Positions 1 to 9,829 are shown, counted from the stretch's first letter. The stretch: 64,000 bases of DNA from Tolypothrix brevis GSE-NOS-MK-07-07A (GCA_019358985.1 JAHHIJ010000020.1:1-64000), one strand, 5' to 3'. Notes: generated by a model not told the origin, from the sequence alone. Program-made: numbers and translations.

Positions 1-160
1 AACGGGTACGGATAAACCCCAGACTCTAGAACCTAAAAGACAACGAACGAGTAAGGTCAATCAGAGAGCGAACTACGAGGAATTGACGCTGTTTGACTTC
101 GGTTGACTACGTTACTTGTGTATCCCTACAAACGGGTTAATCTTTATCTATTTTACTCTT

Positions 161-259
161 TAGCCCGCGAAGGCGGGCTTGGTTTGTGTAGCCGCGAATT
201 CCATTCGTCAGGGCTTCTTAGTTTGTGTAGCCGCGAATTCCATTCGTTAGGGCTTCTTT
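161..259. repeat. Hairpin plus two direct repeats of 39 bp
   Basis: A perfect 7-bp hairpin (arms 162-168 and 173-179, AGCCCGC/GCGGGCT) is followed by two nearly identical 39-bp units at 182-220 and 221-259, which begin GTTTGTGTAGCCGCG. The second unit ends on the stop codon of the first porin. A related hairpin lies at 17420-17437, so this is a dispersed intergenic repeat. Nothing recognisable was seen in 1-160. Confidence 0.7.
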
Positions 260-2015
260 AAAAACTGAAAGTGGTACGCACTGTACCTACATAAATAGTA
301 TCATTGCGATCGTTATGCTCAGGACTCAAAATCACCAATAAACCGGGAGTAATAGCAATGTTGTCATTAAGTTGCACCTTGTAAAGACCTTCTAAATGGT
401 AAGAGGTATTTGTATCTCTTAGCCCTCTACCATTAGCAGTCACATTGGCATCATTGCTGGCAGTTCTGGGTGGTTGACCAAATATCAAACCAAGCAGGCT
501 ACCCTTTGTACCAATATCTTGCAAACCGAGGCTGGCACCCCAGTAGTTGAATGTTGCACTATCACCGCTTCTAACGGTTACAGGAACACCGCTGACGGTT
601 GAGTTAGCAGTGTTCTGGGCTTCAGCATCAGTGTAACCATACCAACCATTAAGTAGCAACTTAGGAGTAAGTCTAAAAGCAGCTTCTACACCGTAATGAT
701 TAGCACTGGTGGCAACATTACCAAAGGGGTTATTGGCAATGCTGCTGCCTGTGGCTTCAAACATGCTCACACCACCGCCACTAGGCAGACCATTAACAGT
801 AGTAGTGCCATTTTGATAAGTACGTGCGTAAGTTAAGCCGACGTTAAAGGTTTTAGTTGGTTGGAAACCTATCTGAGCTAAAGCTGCATAGTTACCATCA
901 AAAAGACCATTTTTATCCAATGGATTGTTAGCTGTATTCAGACGTCCACCAGCCAGATAACCCACAGAGACACTTAAAGCTTTATTGGGGTTAACAGTTA
1001 TGGTTGCACCTGCACCACCTTGACCTTGACGAAAGATGGGGCTGAAGCGACCATAACGAGAGATAGCACCCTGACTAGTGCTGGTAAAGAAGGGGCTGAA
1101 GGTGTTGATGTTTTCCCAAAATTCACCATTGTTTGCATCAATCTTGATACGTATTGCATCACTTAGGTTAAAAGCATAGTTGATTTTCTCTGCCTGGAGA
1201 GTGTTATCAGCGTTGTTGATGATATCAAATATTAAGCGGGACATGTTAGTACCCGTTGAAGCGTTACCGATGTTAGGGTTGCTACTGTTGTTGGGAATGA
1301 TATTCCCTACTTGTAAACGAATTTGTAACTGGTCTTTTCCGGTGAAACTGGAAAGCAAGTTCAAACGAATTCGCTCAGATAAAGTCGCGTTGCTGTCTAA
1401 ATCGCGCTTTGGAGTATTTGGATTGCTTCTGAGTGTAGCAGCGCTTATTGCTGCGTTATCACCGAAAGAATCAGATAAAACGAAAATCGCTTCTCCAACT
1501 AACTTGGTGGTAGTTGAAAACTGATTAGCTTGCATGACAGCGCTTCTAGCTTCTAGCCTATCTACGCGATCGCGCATAGTTGCCAATTCAGCGTAAAATT
1601 CTTCTTGCACATGCTCTAAGGTCTCTAAGTCTTCTTTTGTCATCAAACCAGCGGTGCCAGTGGCAATTAATTCGTGAATGCGGTTTAAACAAGCATTCAA
1701 ACCAGCCGCAAATTCATAACGAGTTAATGTACGGTTGCCGCGAAAAGTGCCGTTTGGGTATCCAGCGATACAACCATAACGCTCAACCAGAGATTGTAAT
1801 GCTTGGAATGCCCAATCTGTAGGCTGCACATCAGAAAATTTAGATACCGATGTAACTTGACCCATGCTGTCAGTTTGAGACAACTGGGTAACAGAAATCG
1901 TTTCTTCATTGACTTCAGCTGCTAAGGCGCTGTTTGCTACACAAAAGGTGGTAATAAAAACTAGTGGACTTACTTTAAAAACGTTCCAAAATAATTTTTT
2001 CAAAGTTTTTCTCAT
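258..2015 (-). CDS. SLH-domain OprB-type outer-membrane porin (paralogue 1)
   Basis: The 585-residue protein has a signal peptide with a hydrophobic core at about residues 15-32. An S-layer homology domain follows at about 60-115 (FSDVQPTDWAFQALQSL, then GYPNGTFRGNRTLTRYEFA). Next come a short coiled coil at about 125-165 and a long beta-barrel region ending in Phe (TTFSF), as expected for an outer-membrane protein. The family, called OprB-like or iron-uptake porins in cyanobacteria, forms the main outer-membrane channels, with the SLH domain binding the peptidoglycan-linked polymer. It is the last of three tandem paralogues and is very close to the one upstream. The ATG at 2015 is well supported. 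A palindromic repeat (2032-2060) sits in its leader. The substrate cannot be told from sequence. Confidence 0.9.
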   Translation of the reverse strand: MRKTLKKLFWNVFKVSPLVFITTFCVANSALAAEVNEETISVTQLSQTDSMGQVTSVSKFSDVQPTDWAFQALQSLVERYGCIAGYPNGTFRGNRTLTRYEFAAGLNACLNRIHELIATGTAGLMTKEDLETLEHVQEEFYAELATMRDRVDRLEARSAVMQANQFSTTTKLVGEAIFVLSDSFGDNAAISAATLRSNPNTPKRDLDSNATLSERIRLNLLSSFTGKDQLQIRLQVGNIIPNNSSNPNIGNASTGTNMSRLIFDIINNADNTLQAEKINYAFNLSDAIRIKIDANNGEFWENINTFSPFFTSTSQGAISRYGRFSPIFRQGQGGAGATITVNPNKALSVSVGYLAGGRLNTANNPLDKNGLFDGNYAALAQIGFQPTKTFNVGLTYARTYQNGTTTVNGLPSGGGVSMFEATGSSIANNPFGNVATSANHYGVEAAFRLTPKLLLNGWYGYTDAEAQNTANSTVSGVPVTVRSGDSATFNYWGASLGLQDIGTKGSLLGLIFGQPPRTASNDANVTANGRGLRDTNTSYHLEGLYKVQLNDNIAITPGLLVILSPEHNDRNDTIYVGTVRTTFSF

Positions 2016-2031
2016 TCCTAATCCAAAACAT

Positions 2032-2060
2032 GTAGAGACGTAGCAATGCTACGTCTCTAG
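2032..2060. repeat. GTAGAGACG-type palindrome between porins 1 and 2
   Basis: A palindrome with core TAGCAATGCTA lies in the 95-bp gap between two porin genes. It would be transcribed as a hairpin just before the start of the downstream porin. Confidence 0.85.
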
Positions 2061-2110
2061 ATTCTTCTTCACTTTCGCATGTCTTTAGCTATTAAGAACT
2101 GTGGGAAGTT

Positions 2111-3844
2111 TTAGAAACTGAAAGTGGTACGCACTGTACCTACATAAATAGTATCATTGCGATCGTTATGCTCAGGATTCAAAATCACCAATAAACCGGG
2201 AGTAACAGCAATGTTGTCGTTGAGTCGGAACTTGTAAAGACCTTCTAAATGATAAGAGGTATCTGTATCTCTTAGCCCTCTACCATTAGAAGTCACATTG
2301 GCATCATTGCTGGCAGTTCTGGGTGGTTGACCAAATATCAAACCAAGCACGCTACCCTTTGTACCAACATCTTGCAAACCGAGGCTGGCACCCCAGTAGT
2401 TGAATGTTGCACTATCACCGCTTCTAACGGTTACAGGAACACCGCTGACGTTTGAGTTAGCAGTGTTCTGGGCTTCAGCATCAGTATAACCATACCAACC
2501 ATTAAGTAGCAACTTAGGGGTGAGTTTAAAAGCAGCTTGTACACCGTAATGATTAGCACTAGTGGCAACATTACCAAAAGGGTTATTGGCAATGCTGCTG
2601 CCATTGGATTCAAACATGCTGATGCCACTACCGCTAGTCACACCATTGACAGTAGTAACACCATTTTGATAAGTACGTGCGTAAGTTAAACCGATATTGA
2701 ACCTTGGATTCGGTTGGAAAGCTACCTGAGCTAAAGCTGCATAGTTACCATCAAGAAGACCATTTCTATCCAAAGGATTGCTAGCTGTATTATTACGTCC
2801 ACCAGCTAGATAACCAACAGAGGCACTTAAAGCTCCCTTGGGGTTAAGACTTATAGTTGCACCTGCACCACCCTGACCTTGACGGTAGATGGTGCTGAAG
2901 CGACCATAGCGGGAGATAGCACCCTGACTAGTGCTGGCAAAGAAGGGGCTGAAGTTGTTGATGTTTTCCCAAAATTCACCATTGTTTGCATCAACCTTGA
3001 CACGTATTGCGTCACTTAGGTTGAAAGCATAGTTGATTTTCTCTGCCTGGAGAGTGTTACCAGTGTCGTTCTCAAATATTAAGCGGGACATAGCAGTACC
3101 CGTTGAAGCGTTACCGATGTTAGGACTGTTGTTGGCAATTACATTCCCTGCTTGCAAACGAATTTGTAACTGGTCTTTTCCGGTGAAACTGCTGTTTAAG
3201 GTCAAACGAATCCGCTCAGATAAAGTCACATTGTTGTCTAAGTCGCGCTCTGGAGCATTTGGATTAGCTCTGAGTGTAGCAGCGCTGATTGCTGCGTTAT
3301 CACCGAAAGAATCAGACAAAACGAAAATCGCTTCTCCAATCAACTTGGTGGTAGTGGAAAATTGATTGGCTTCCAACTCAGCGGTTTTGGCTTCTAGTGC
3401 ATCCACACGACCGCGCAGAGTTGCCAATTCAGCGGAAAACTCTTCTTGCAAGCGCTGTAAAGTCGCTAAGTCTTCTTTTGTTACCAAGTCAGCGGTGGCA
3501 GTGGCAATCAATTCGTTAACGCGGTCTAAACAAGCATTCAAACCAGCCGCAAATTCATAACGAGTTAATGCACGGTTGCCGCGATAAGTGCCGTTTGGGT
3601 ATCCAGCGATACAGCCATAACGCTCAACTAAAGATTGTAATGCTTGGAATGCCCAGTCTGTAGGCTGCACATCAGAAAACTGAGAAACGGATGTTACCTG
3701 ACTCATGGTGTCAGTTGTCTCCAACTGGGTAACAGAAGTCATTTCTTCGTTGACTTCAGATGCTAAAGCGCTGTTTACTGCTAAAAATGAGGCAACAACA
3801 GCTAATGGACTTAGTTTAAAAACGTTCCAGAATAATTTTTTCAA
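2111..3844 (-). CDS. SLH-domain OprB-type outer-membrane porin (paralogue 2)
   Basis: The 577-residue protein has the same plan as its neighbours: signal peptide (about 1-25), SLH domain (about 50-110), coiled coil (about 115-160) and a beta-barrel domain ending TTFSF. The barrel half is nearly identical to paralogue 1, which suggests recent tandem duplication or gene conversion. The start is odd. The codon that aligns with the ATG-AGA of paralogue 1 is GTG followed directly by TGA here, so the only in-frame start for the signal peptide is TTG at 3844. A GAGGTG motif lies further upstream than usual. This may be a weak TTG start or a start-site mutation. Confidence 0.87.
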   Translation of the reverse strand: MKKLFWNVFKLSPLAVVASFLAVNSALASEVNEEMTSVTQLETTDTMSQVTSVSQFSDVQPTDWAFQALQSLVERYGCIAGYPNGTYRGNRALTRYEFAAGLNACLDRVNELIATATADLVTKEDLATLQRLQEEFSAELATLRGRVDALEAKTAELEANQFSTTTKLIGEAIFVLSDSFGDNAAISAATLRANPNAPERDLDNNVTLSERIRLTLNSSFTGKDQLQIRLQAGNVIANNSPNIGNASTGTAMSRLIFENDTGNTLQAEKINYAFNLSDAIRVKVDANNGEFWENINNFSPFFASTSQGAISRYGRFSTIYRQGQGGAGATISLNPKGALSASVGYLAGGRNNTASNPLDRNGLLDGNYAALAQVAFQPNPRFNIGLTYARTYQNGVTTVNGVTSGSGISMFESNGSSIANNPFGNVATSANHYGVQAAFKLTPKLLLNGWYGYTDAEAQNTANSNVSGVPVTVRSGDSATFNYWGASLGLQDVGTKGSVLGLIFGQPPRTASNDANVTSNGRGLRDTDTSYHLEGLYKFRLNDNIAVTPGLLVILNPEHNDRNDTIYVGTVRTTFSF

Positions 3845-3939
3845 AGTTTTTCACACTCACACCTCAACTAATTTTTATCATACAACCTCAAATTGTTATA
3901 TAGCACTCATACAGCAGATTGCGTTGTGATTAAATACAC

Positions 3940-4079
3940 GTAGAGACGTAGCAATGCTACGTCTCTACATTTTTTTCACTCTGTAAGCGGACTCAGGTTT
4001 CTCTAAATTGTTATTAGACATCGACCGAATTTATGCGTTACCTAAAACCCGTAGAGACGTAGCATTGCTACGTCTCTAC
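3940..4079. repeat. Two GTAGAGACG palindromes in the porin 2/3 gap
   Basis: Two 29-bp palindromes (3940-3968 with core TAGCAATGCTA, and 4051-4079 with core TAGCATTGCTA) lie in the 286-bp space between porins 3 and 2. Both have the full GTAGAGACG and CGTCTCTAC arms. The short text before the second one (ATGCGTTACC.AAAACCC) recurs next to other copies at about 15650, 35765 and 38890. Confidence 0.85.
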
Positions 4080-4130
4080 ATTTTTTTTCACTTTCCCGTG
4101 TCTATTAGCTATTAAGAACTGTGAAAAGTT

Positions 4131-5885
4131 TTAGAAAGTGAAGGTGGTGCGGAGTGTACCAACATAGGTAGTATCGTTGTCGCTATTACCCTCTGGGCTG
4201 AAAATCACCAACAAACCGGGAGTAATAGCAATGTTGTCGTTGAGTTGCATCTTGTAGAGACCTTCTAAATGATAGGTTGAATCTCTATCTTCAATGACAT
4301 CGCTGCTAGTCACTGTCGGTGGTTGACCAAATATTATACCCAAGGTGTTGCCTTCACTGCCAAAGTCCTGGAGAGCCAGAGAAGCAGCCCAGTAGAGGAT
4401 GTCTGCATTAGCACCGGAAAATGGACCAGCTTCAGCTTCTGCGGTTGTATAACCTACCCAACCGGCAAGAGTGAATCTAGAACTGGGACGTATGAGCGCT
4501 TCTATGCCGTAATTATTAGCGGTAGTAGCAAAGTTACCAAAGGGGCGATTGGCATTAACATTACCCGTGGAACTAAATAGATTGACACCACCTGCACCTT
4601 CACTATTTTGATAGGTGCGTGCGTAGGTTGCAGCAATAGTGAAGGCTTTGCTGGGTTTAAAAGCTAGTTGACCAAAAGCAGAGTAAGAACCATTGATGAG
4701 ACCGCGACCTAAATCTGGGTTCTCAGCTGAACCTGCTTGATAACCCACAGTAGCAGTAATAGGTCCTTTAGGAGCTAATACTACAGTTATACCTGCGCCT
4801 TCAGAAGCCTGACGGTAGATGGGGCTGAATCGTCCATAGCGGGAGATAGCACCAGAACCGCTGCTTGCAAGGGCAGGGTTGACGGTATCAACGAAGTCGT
4901 AGAATTCACTTCTGGCAGCGGAGATATTCACCCGTACCGCATCGGTTAGGTTGAACTGATAGTACAAGTCATCAAGAACAACGGCGTTATTCTCATCTCC
5001 GTCATAGGAAAGTCGGGTCAAGTCAGTACCCGTTCTACTCGTATTAAATTGGCTAATATTTCGGGCTTGGATACGGACTCGCAAGCGGTCTGTGCCAGCA
5101 AAGCTGGTATCAAAGTTCAGACGTACCCGGTCTGCAAAGACAGTATTACCCGCTGTGTCTCTTCTTGAGTTTGCATAGTTGGCACCATTTGTACCATAAG
5201 CGTCTCTGATGGCATTTGCTTGTGCAGCTGTAAAACGAGGATTTAACTGCTGTATTCTTGCACTTATAGCCGCTGGAGTAGCTAAGTTAGCTGGTGAGAA
5301 GTCACCTTGACTAAAATTGTAAGGAAGTGCTCGCTCCTCTGTGAAAACGTCAGCCACACTAAAGATGACTTCCCCATTCAACTTGGTGGTAGTTGAGAAT
5401 TGATTAGATTCCAACTCAGCGGTTCTCGCTTCTAGGGCATCCACACGACCGCGCAGAGTTGCCAATTCAGCGGAAAACTCTTCTTGCAAGCGCTGTAAGG
5501 TCGCTAAATCTTCTTTTGTCACCAAGTCAGCGGTGGCAGTGGCTATCAATTCGTTAACGCGGTCTAAACAAGCATTCAAACCAGCCGCAAATTCATAACG
5601 AGTTAATGCACGGTTGCCGCGATAAGTGCCGTTTGGATAACCAGCGATACAACCATAACGCTCAACTAGAGATTGTAATGCTTGGAATGCCCAGTCTGTA
5701 GGTTGCACATCAGAAAATTGAGAAACGGATGTTACCTGACCGATGCTGTTAGCTTCTTGGGACAATTGGGAAACAGAAGTTGTCTTTTCTTTAACTTCTT
5801 CTGCTACGGCAGTGTTTGCCGCTAAAAATGAGGCAGCAACGACTAATGGACTTAGTTTAAGAACGTTCCACAGAGGTTTTTTCAT
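4131..5885 (-). CDS. SLH-domain OprB-type outer-membrane porin (paralogue 3)
   Basis: This is the first gene of the porin trio in the direction of transcription. It has a signal peptide, an SLH domain (FSDVQPTDWAFQ..., about residues 55-115) nearly identical to that of paralogue 2, a coiled coil, and a diverged beta-barrel ending TTFTF. The barrel carries a segment rich in Ala and Asn after the coiled coil that the other two lack, so pore properties may differ. The ATG at 5885 was chosen. An in-frame GTG at 5900 would add five residues (MRVKK). A Fur-box-like sequence lies about 50 bp upstream. Confidence 0.9.
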   Translation of the reverse strand: MKKPLWNVLKLSPLVVAASFLAANTAVAEEVKEKTTSVSQLSQEANSIGQVTSVSQFSDVQPTDWAFQALQSLVERYGCIAGYPNGTYRGNRALTRYEFAAGLNACLDRVNELIATATADLVTKEDLATLQRLQEEFSAELATLRGRVDALEARTAELESNQFSTTTKLNGEVIFSVADVFTEERALPYNFSQGDFSPANLATPAAISARIQQLNPRFTAAQANAIRDAYGTNGANYANSRRDTAGNTVFADRVRLNFDTSFAGTDRLRVRIQARNISQFNTSRTGTDLTRLSYDGDENNAVVLDDLYYQFNLTDAVRVNISAARSEFYDFVDTVNPALASSGSGAISRYGRFSPIYRQASEGAGITVVLAPKGPITATVGYQAGSAENPDLGRGLINGSYSAFGQLAFKPSKAFTIAATYARTYQNSEGAGGVNLFSSTGNVNANRPFGNFATTANNYGIEALIRPSSRFTLAGWVGYTTAEAEAGPFSGANADILYWAASLALQDFGSEGNTLGIIFGQPPTVTSSDVIEDRDSTYHLEGLYKMQLNDNIAITPGLLVIFSPEGNSDNDTTYVGTLRTTFTF

Positions 5886-5931
5886 TTTTTTAACTCTCAC
5901 TCACACCTATTGATTTAATGGAATAAATTCC

Positions 5932-5944
5932 GATAATCATTTTA
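5932..5944. promoter_or_regulatory. Candidate Fur-box half site upstream of porin 3
   Basis: GATAATCATTTTA resembles the 3' part of the classical Fur box (GATAATCATTATC), with mismatches only at the end. It lies about 50 bp upstream of the first porin start, and the porins belong to a family linked to iron uptake. The match is short in AT-rich DNA. Confidence 0.3.
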
Positions 5945-6383
5945 TAGTAATAGTAGCAGATATTATGATTAATATTCACTTTGAGATATTGAATTTATCA
6001 GTGATATTGTTGGCGGCTTCACTGAAAAAGTTAAAAGTCTTCTTTTAACTACCTGTTCGCCGATAAATGCTAGTTAGGTTAAGTTTAGGTAAAATTGATA
6101 TTTTGCCGCAATGCCAACAAGTGGCTTGACAAGAAAATCGTTGAATGATAAGGCAATTGCTCTGCACCGATTTTGCTCATTCCCTAAAATTGAAGCATTG
6201 TCAATAGGTCTTTTTATAGTTACCGTCAGAGGATATTTACGGGAGCAATAACTTATTACATTAAGGTTGTGTCTATTGTCAAGTAAAGTAACTAGATAAG
6301 ACACAAAATATTTCACAACTTGCCTGTAAGCGATCGCTCTTATTTAAGCAATGCTAGATCCCATGTGAAAATTCGCAATATTC

Positions 6384-6417
6384 AGATTCCCGACTTCGCA
6401 TAAGTTGTCGGGAATCT
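6384..6417. repeat. Hairpin repeat, AGATTCCCGAC/GTCGGGAATCT
   Basis: A perfect 11-bp inverted repeat with a 12-nt loop. A close relative occurs at 19650-19682, so it is a dispersed palindrome. No U-tract follows on either strand, so it is not called a terminator. Confidence 0.65.
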
Positions 6418-6580
6418 AGCTTTTCACGCTCTTATTTAACGTGTCGCGGAAGTCCCCACCTTCAATAACGTAGTAACGGCTTAAGCCGTTAAAATCACGA
6501 CTCGACGAGCGGTAAACCGCTCACTACAAATCAGGGGGAGTGTTTTACATTGAATTTCGCTCACTACCACACATTACGCA

Positions 6581-7192
6581 CTATTTTTTTGCCCCTTGAT
6601 TGGGAAAACATAGAACAATCCTGCGTTTGTAGCGTAACATTTTTCCTTCTTCTTCAAACTGTTGTAGCAGCCGTGTGACTGTTACCCGTGTTGTATTTAA
6701 AACTTCGGCAATTTCTTGGTGGGTAACATTCAAGTCAATCAGCTTGCCTTGTTCCACCTCACGACCAAATTTTTCACTCAACCAGACTAAAAATTGCCAC
6801 AAACGTAGAGAAATTGGCTTACGATGTACTATGCTTAATAGTTCTTCTGCTTGTTGAATGTGGGATAATAAAGCATTCAAATCTTGATGCCAAAGGTGAG
6901 GTGGTATAATACTTACCTCTACACTTGTCAAACATTCAATTTGGTAAGGTTTGACTGTAGATAAAGGATAACCAACTAAATCCCCAGGTCCCCAATAACC
7001 CAGAGTAATGAATGTTCCATCTTCACTCCAGGTTAAGGTACGAATTGTACCCCGATCAATCCGCCAAAGTACATCATTCCGTTGGGGAATTATTTCTCGA
7101 CGGTTAAATAACCTCTGGGGCAGTTGTTCATTTGCAATAGTTAAGGGATTATTAGATATAGGATTTGGTGTATTAATCGGCGAATATGTCAT
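6581..7192 (-). CDS. Crp/Fnr-family transcriptional regulator
   Basis: The protein of about 203 residues has a cyclic-nucleotide-binding-like N-terminal beta-roll (WRIDRGTIRTLTW, LGYWGPGDLVGYPLS), a dimerisation helix and a C-terminal winged helix. The recognition-helix region VTHQEIAEVLNTTRVTVTRL is typical of the NtcA/Crp group. The ORF is open to 7270, but the first 26 residues look unrelated to the family, so the internal ATG at 7192 (MTYSPINTPN) was chosen. It is monocistronic and separated from the porins by about 680 bp. It differs from NtcA in the HTH and is probably another Crp-type regulator whose ligand and targets cannot be read from the sequence. Confidence 0.85.
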   Translation of the reverse strand: MTYSPINTPNPISNNPLTIANEQLPQRLFNRREIIPQRNDVLWRIDRGTIRTLTWSEDGTFITLGYWGPGDLVGYPLSTVKPYQIECLTSVEVSIIPPHLWHQDLNALLSHIQQAEELLSIVHRKPISLRLWQFLVWLSEKFGREVEQGKLIDLNVTHQEIAEVLNTTRVTVTRLLQQFEEEGKMLRYKRRIVLCFPNQGAKK

Positions 7193-7603
7193 GAAAGTTA
7201 TCTCAGTTAATAGAAGTTGTTTGGTAGATTTAAAAATTAGGAGAGGATGGGCAAAACCCAATCTATGCAAGGTATTTACTAGCTAGAACACTTCCAAGCA
7301 CAAATTTCTGTCAAAGGATAGATGTTTTCATGGAAAAACCGCTTTAAGGTTTGAATCATGGGTAAATCTGAAATTAGATTGCCAAATAGTGTCTGGAAAT
7401 TATTCAACTAATAATTTGATCTAGTCAAACCGCCTGAGGAAGCGTTATTAGGATTGGATAGTAGCTTTTAGAAGTTCTTGCATGGAATTAGCATATATTG
7501 TCATGGGAATTTTATATATAGGTACAGATGAAATTTTGGTAATGGTTTGGATAAAAATTCTTTGACTAAATTATGATTACCCTACTATTATTAAAAATAA
7601 TTG
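7193..7603. other. Intergenic region, nothing recognised
   Basis: AT-rich spacer between the regulator's start and the stop of the PhoX gene. It presumably holds the regulator's promoter. No repeat, RNA or ORF of note was seen. Confidence 0.5.
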
Positions 7604-9829
7604 TCAAGTAGCTGAAGATTTAGTAATGGCAACAACTGCTGGTTTGGGTGGAGAATTGGGAGTTTTGCTGGGCCAATTAGAACCAATGGGAACTTGGCGA
7701 GTTTGCATAAATTCCTCACCTGTGGTACTGGTAACTAAAATTTCTCTGCTTTCTGAAGCTTGGTTTTTACGGATGCCGTTGATTTCACCTGGATGCTGGA
7801 CTGCCAGGAACATTGTTTGCTCGTCTTGGCTGAAGCAGGGACCTGTGGTTTCGCATTCCATCGGTCCTGTACCAAATAAAAACGCTTTACCTGCTTCTTT
7901 GCCACTGGTGGGAATAAACCAGATAGCGTTATTACCAAACAAACCTGATATGTTAGCGGGTTTACCTTGGTCATTAACGCGACTTTTGATGGCGCTATTC
8001 ATACTACTGCTGGACATATCTGTTACCATCCAGACATTTCCGCTACGATCTAAGAGCAAATTATCTGGATTCGCAAAGCCCATCCCACCTGCTGAGGGTT
8101 CCCCTCCTGTTGCTAACATTTGCCATTTAAATTTATCGGCAGCGGGTTCGTTGTTGTCTTCAGTTAAACGCATTACCCAACCATACTCATAGGCTGCTTC
8201 ACCTTTAGGACTTTTGAAAATTCTGATATCTGAACCACCCTCTTTATCAGAGGAACCAGAGGTAAAGCTAATATACAAATCGCCATTAGGAGCAATTTCC
8301 GTATCTTCTGGACGCGCTGTGCAGGTTGCACCGGCGGCATTTGCGGCATAATGTGCGTCAATTAAAATTGCACCTTGCTGTTCTTGAGTATTACCTGTGT
8401 AAAGGTCGCCTAACTTTTTGTAGTTTTGTTTAAAGGAGTTAATTTCTTCGTCTTTGGTAATTTTTAGATTAAATCCTTCGATTGGTTCTGGTAAAGGTTG
8501 AAAACCGGCTTTGACTTTTGTTGCACCTTTTGGTAAGCGGATGAGGTTTCCACCGATGTTGCTGGGAACATCTGGATCTATCGGTGTGTCTGCTTTGAGG
8601 GGAATCCAGCGACCGGTACCATCAGCGTTAAATTTGGCAGCATAAAGCATTCCTTTTTGCAATAGTCGGGAATTAGCTTTATCTTTGGGGTTGGTGACGC
8701 GATCGCTACTTATAAACTTATATATATGTCCTCCCCGGCGATCGCATCCAGAATAAAATGCTAATTGTTTCCCCGTTTCAACCCGCACACCAACTGCTTC
8801 ATGACGATATCGTCCTAACCAAGTGTGTTTTGTCCCGTAATCATTGGGGTTTGCTGGATCAACTTCAACAATCCAACCGTATTTATTTCCCGCTAATCCG
8901 AAAACGTTACCTTGTCCTTCAAGTCCTTCATCACTCAAAGAAAAAGGACGTTTACTTGGATCTAAAGAAGTTCCATCAGCATATACTGGTTCTGGCACTT
9001 GTGATTGAAAGTTTTCTTCTGCACTCAACACTGTACCCCAAGGTGTTGTTCCACCGGCGCAGTTTGCGAAAGATCCGATGATGCGATCGCCTAATTTATC
9101 AATATATCCCTGTCCCTGCTTTTTCCGAAACACTGTTACCCCAGGACCGGTTGCTTTTAAATAACGCTTGTCTTCTAAGCCAGAAATTCCACTTATGCGG
9201 CGATCGTTTATAGAATTAGTTCTTTCCCACTTACCTTTCTCTGTTTTCCGAATTGAGATAATCCCCAATCCTTGATCTAAAAGTGCTTCTGAACAGATTT
9301 CCTTAATTTTCGCTTTGATTGGGTCAAAATCTTGCAAAGCAAAGGCATTAATTTCATTTTTACTATTCTTTTTCAGTGCTGTTTTTACCTCTGCAAATGG
9401 TAATGACTTGCCGATTACTTGCTGATATGTCTGCATCCAGGGTATTGCACTGATATATTCAAAGTTAACTGAAAGATATCCTTCGTTTTCAGATGTCGGG
9501 ACAAAAGATAAATAATCGTTGTTGTAACCAAACCGGGAATCGCCGACTTTATCACCCCAAGCGGCAATAACTTGGTATTGAAAACCTTGTGGTAGCACTA
9601 AATCATCTACCACTTCATAGGTGCTATAAATTTCTTTTTGCTGTTCTGGTTTGAACCCAGACGTTTCTAAGGGTATAGCACCTTTTATCGGTTGAAATAA
9701 AAATGAACTTACGGTGGTAGCTACTTGCTGTAATGTATTTTTTTTGTCACATCCACCTAATGAGCCAAGTGCTACTGCACCTGCACTTCCTCCCAATAAC
9801 AGCAAGAATTCCCGACGTTTGATACTCAT
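7604..9829 (-). CDS. phoX: PhoX-type (DUF839) secreted alkaline phosphatase
   Basis: The 741-residue protein has an N-terminal twin-arginine signal (KRREFLLLLGG, residues 4-14) and a lipobox-like LGGC at about residues 24-27, so it is probably exported folded by Tat and lipid-anchored. The rest is a DUF839/PhoX beta-propeller with blocks such as CAGGTTPWGTVLSAEENF, GRYRHEAV, CDRRGGHIYKF and ARPEDTEIAPNGDLYISFT. PhoX enzymes are calcium/iron phosphomonoesterases that release phosphate from organic esters. Its position downstream of phoU, sphS and sphR on the same strand supports a role in phosphate starvation. A Pho-box-like pair lies about 85-100 bp upstream of the ATG. Confidence 0.88.
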   Translation of the reverse strand: MSIKRREFLLLLGGSAGAVALGSLGGCDKKNTLQQVATTVSSFLFQPIKGAIPLETSGFKPEQQKEIYSTYEVVDDLVLPQGFQYQVIAAWGDKVGDSRFGYNNDYLSFVPTSENEGYLSVNFEYISAIPWMQTYQQVIGKSLPFAEVKTALKKNSKNEINAFALQDFDPIKAKIKEICSEALLDQGLGIISIRKTEKGKWERTNSINDRRISGISGLEDKRYLKATGPGVTVFRKKQGQGYIDKLGDRIIGSFANCAGGTTPWGTVLSAEENFQSQVPEPVYADGTSLDPSKRPFSLSDEGLEGQGNVFGLAGNKYGWIVEVDPANPNDYGTKHTWLGRYRHEAVGVRVETGKQLAFYSGCDRRGGHIYKFISSDRVTNPKDKANSRLLQKGMLYAAKFNADGTGRWIPLKADTPIDPDVPSNIGGNLIRLPKGATKVKAGFQPLPEPIEGFNLKITKDEEINSFKQNYKKLGDLYTGNTQEQQGAILIDAHYAANAAGATCTARPEDTEIAPNGDLYISFTSGSSDKEGGSDIRIFKSPKGEAAYEYGWVMRLTEDNNEPAADKFKWQMLATGGEPSAGGMGFANPDNLLLDRSGNVWMVTDMSSSSMNSAIKSRVNDQGKPANISGLFGNNAIWFIPTSGKEAGKAFLFGTGPMECETTGPCFSQDEQTMFLAVQHPGEINGIRKNQASESREILVTSTTGEEFMQTRQVPIGSNWPSKTPNSPPKPAVVAITKSSAT

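Larger units (their letters stand above)
5886..6580. other. Intergenic region upstream of the porins
   Basis: No convincing gene. It holds the probable porin promoter region (AT-rich, 5910-6010), a Fur-box-like sequence, an 11-bp hairpin at 6384-6417 and two short palindromes near 6478-6530 (AACGGCTTAAGCCGTT and GAGCGGTAAACCGCTC). An 80-codon minus ORF at 6074-6316 has no recognisable features. Confidence 0.6.

Noticed and set aside
6074-6316. 80-codon minus ORF in the porin upstream region
   Set aside because: No ribosome-binding site, no family features and atypical composition.
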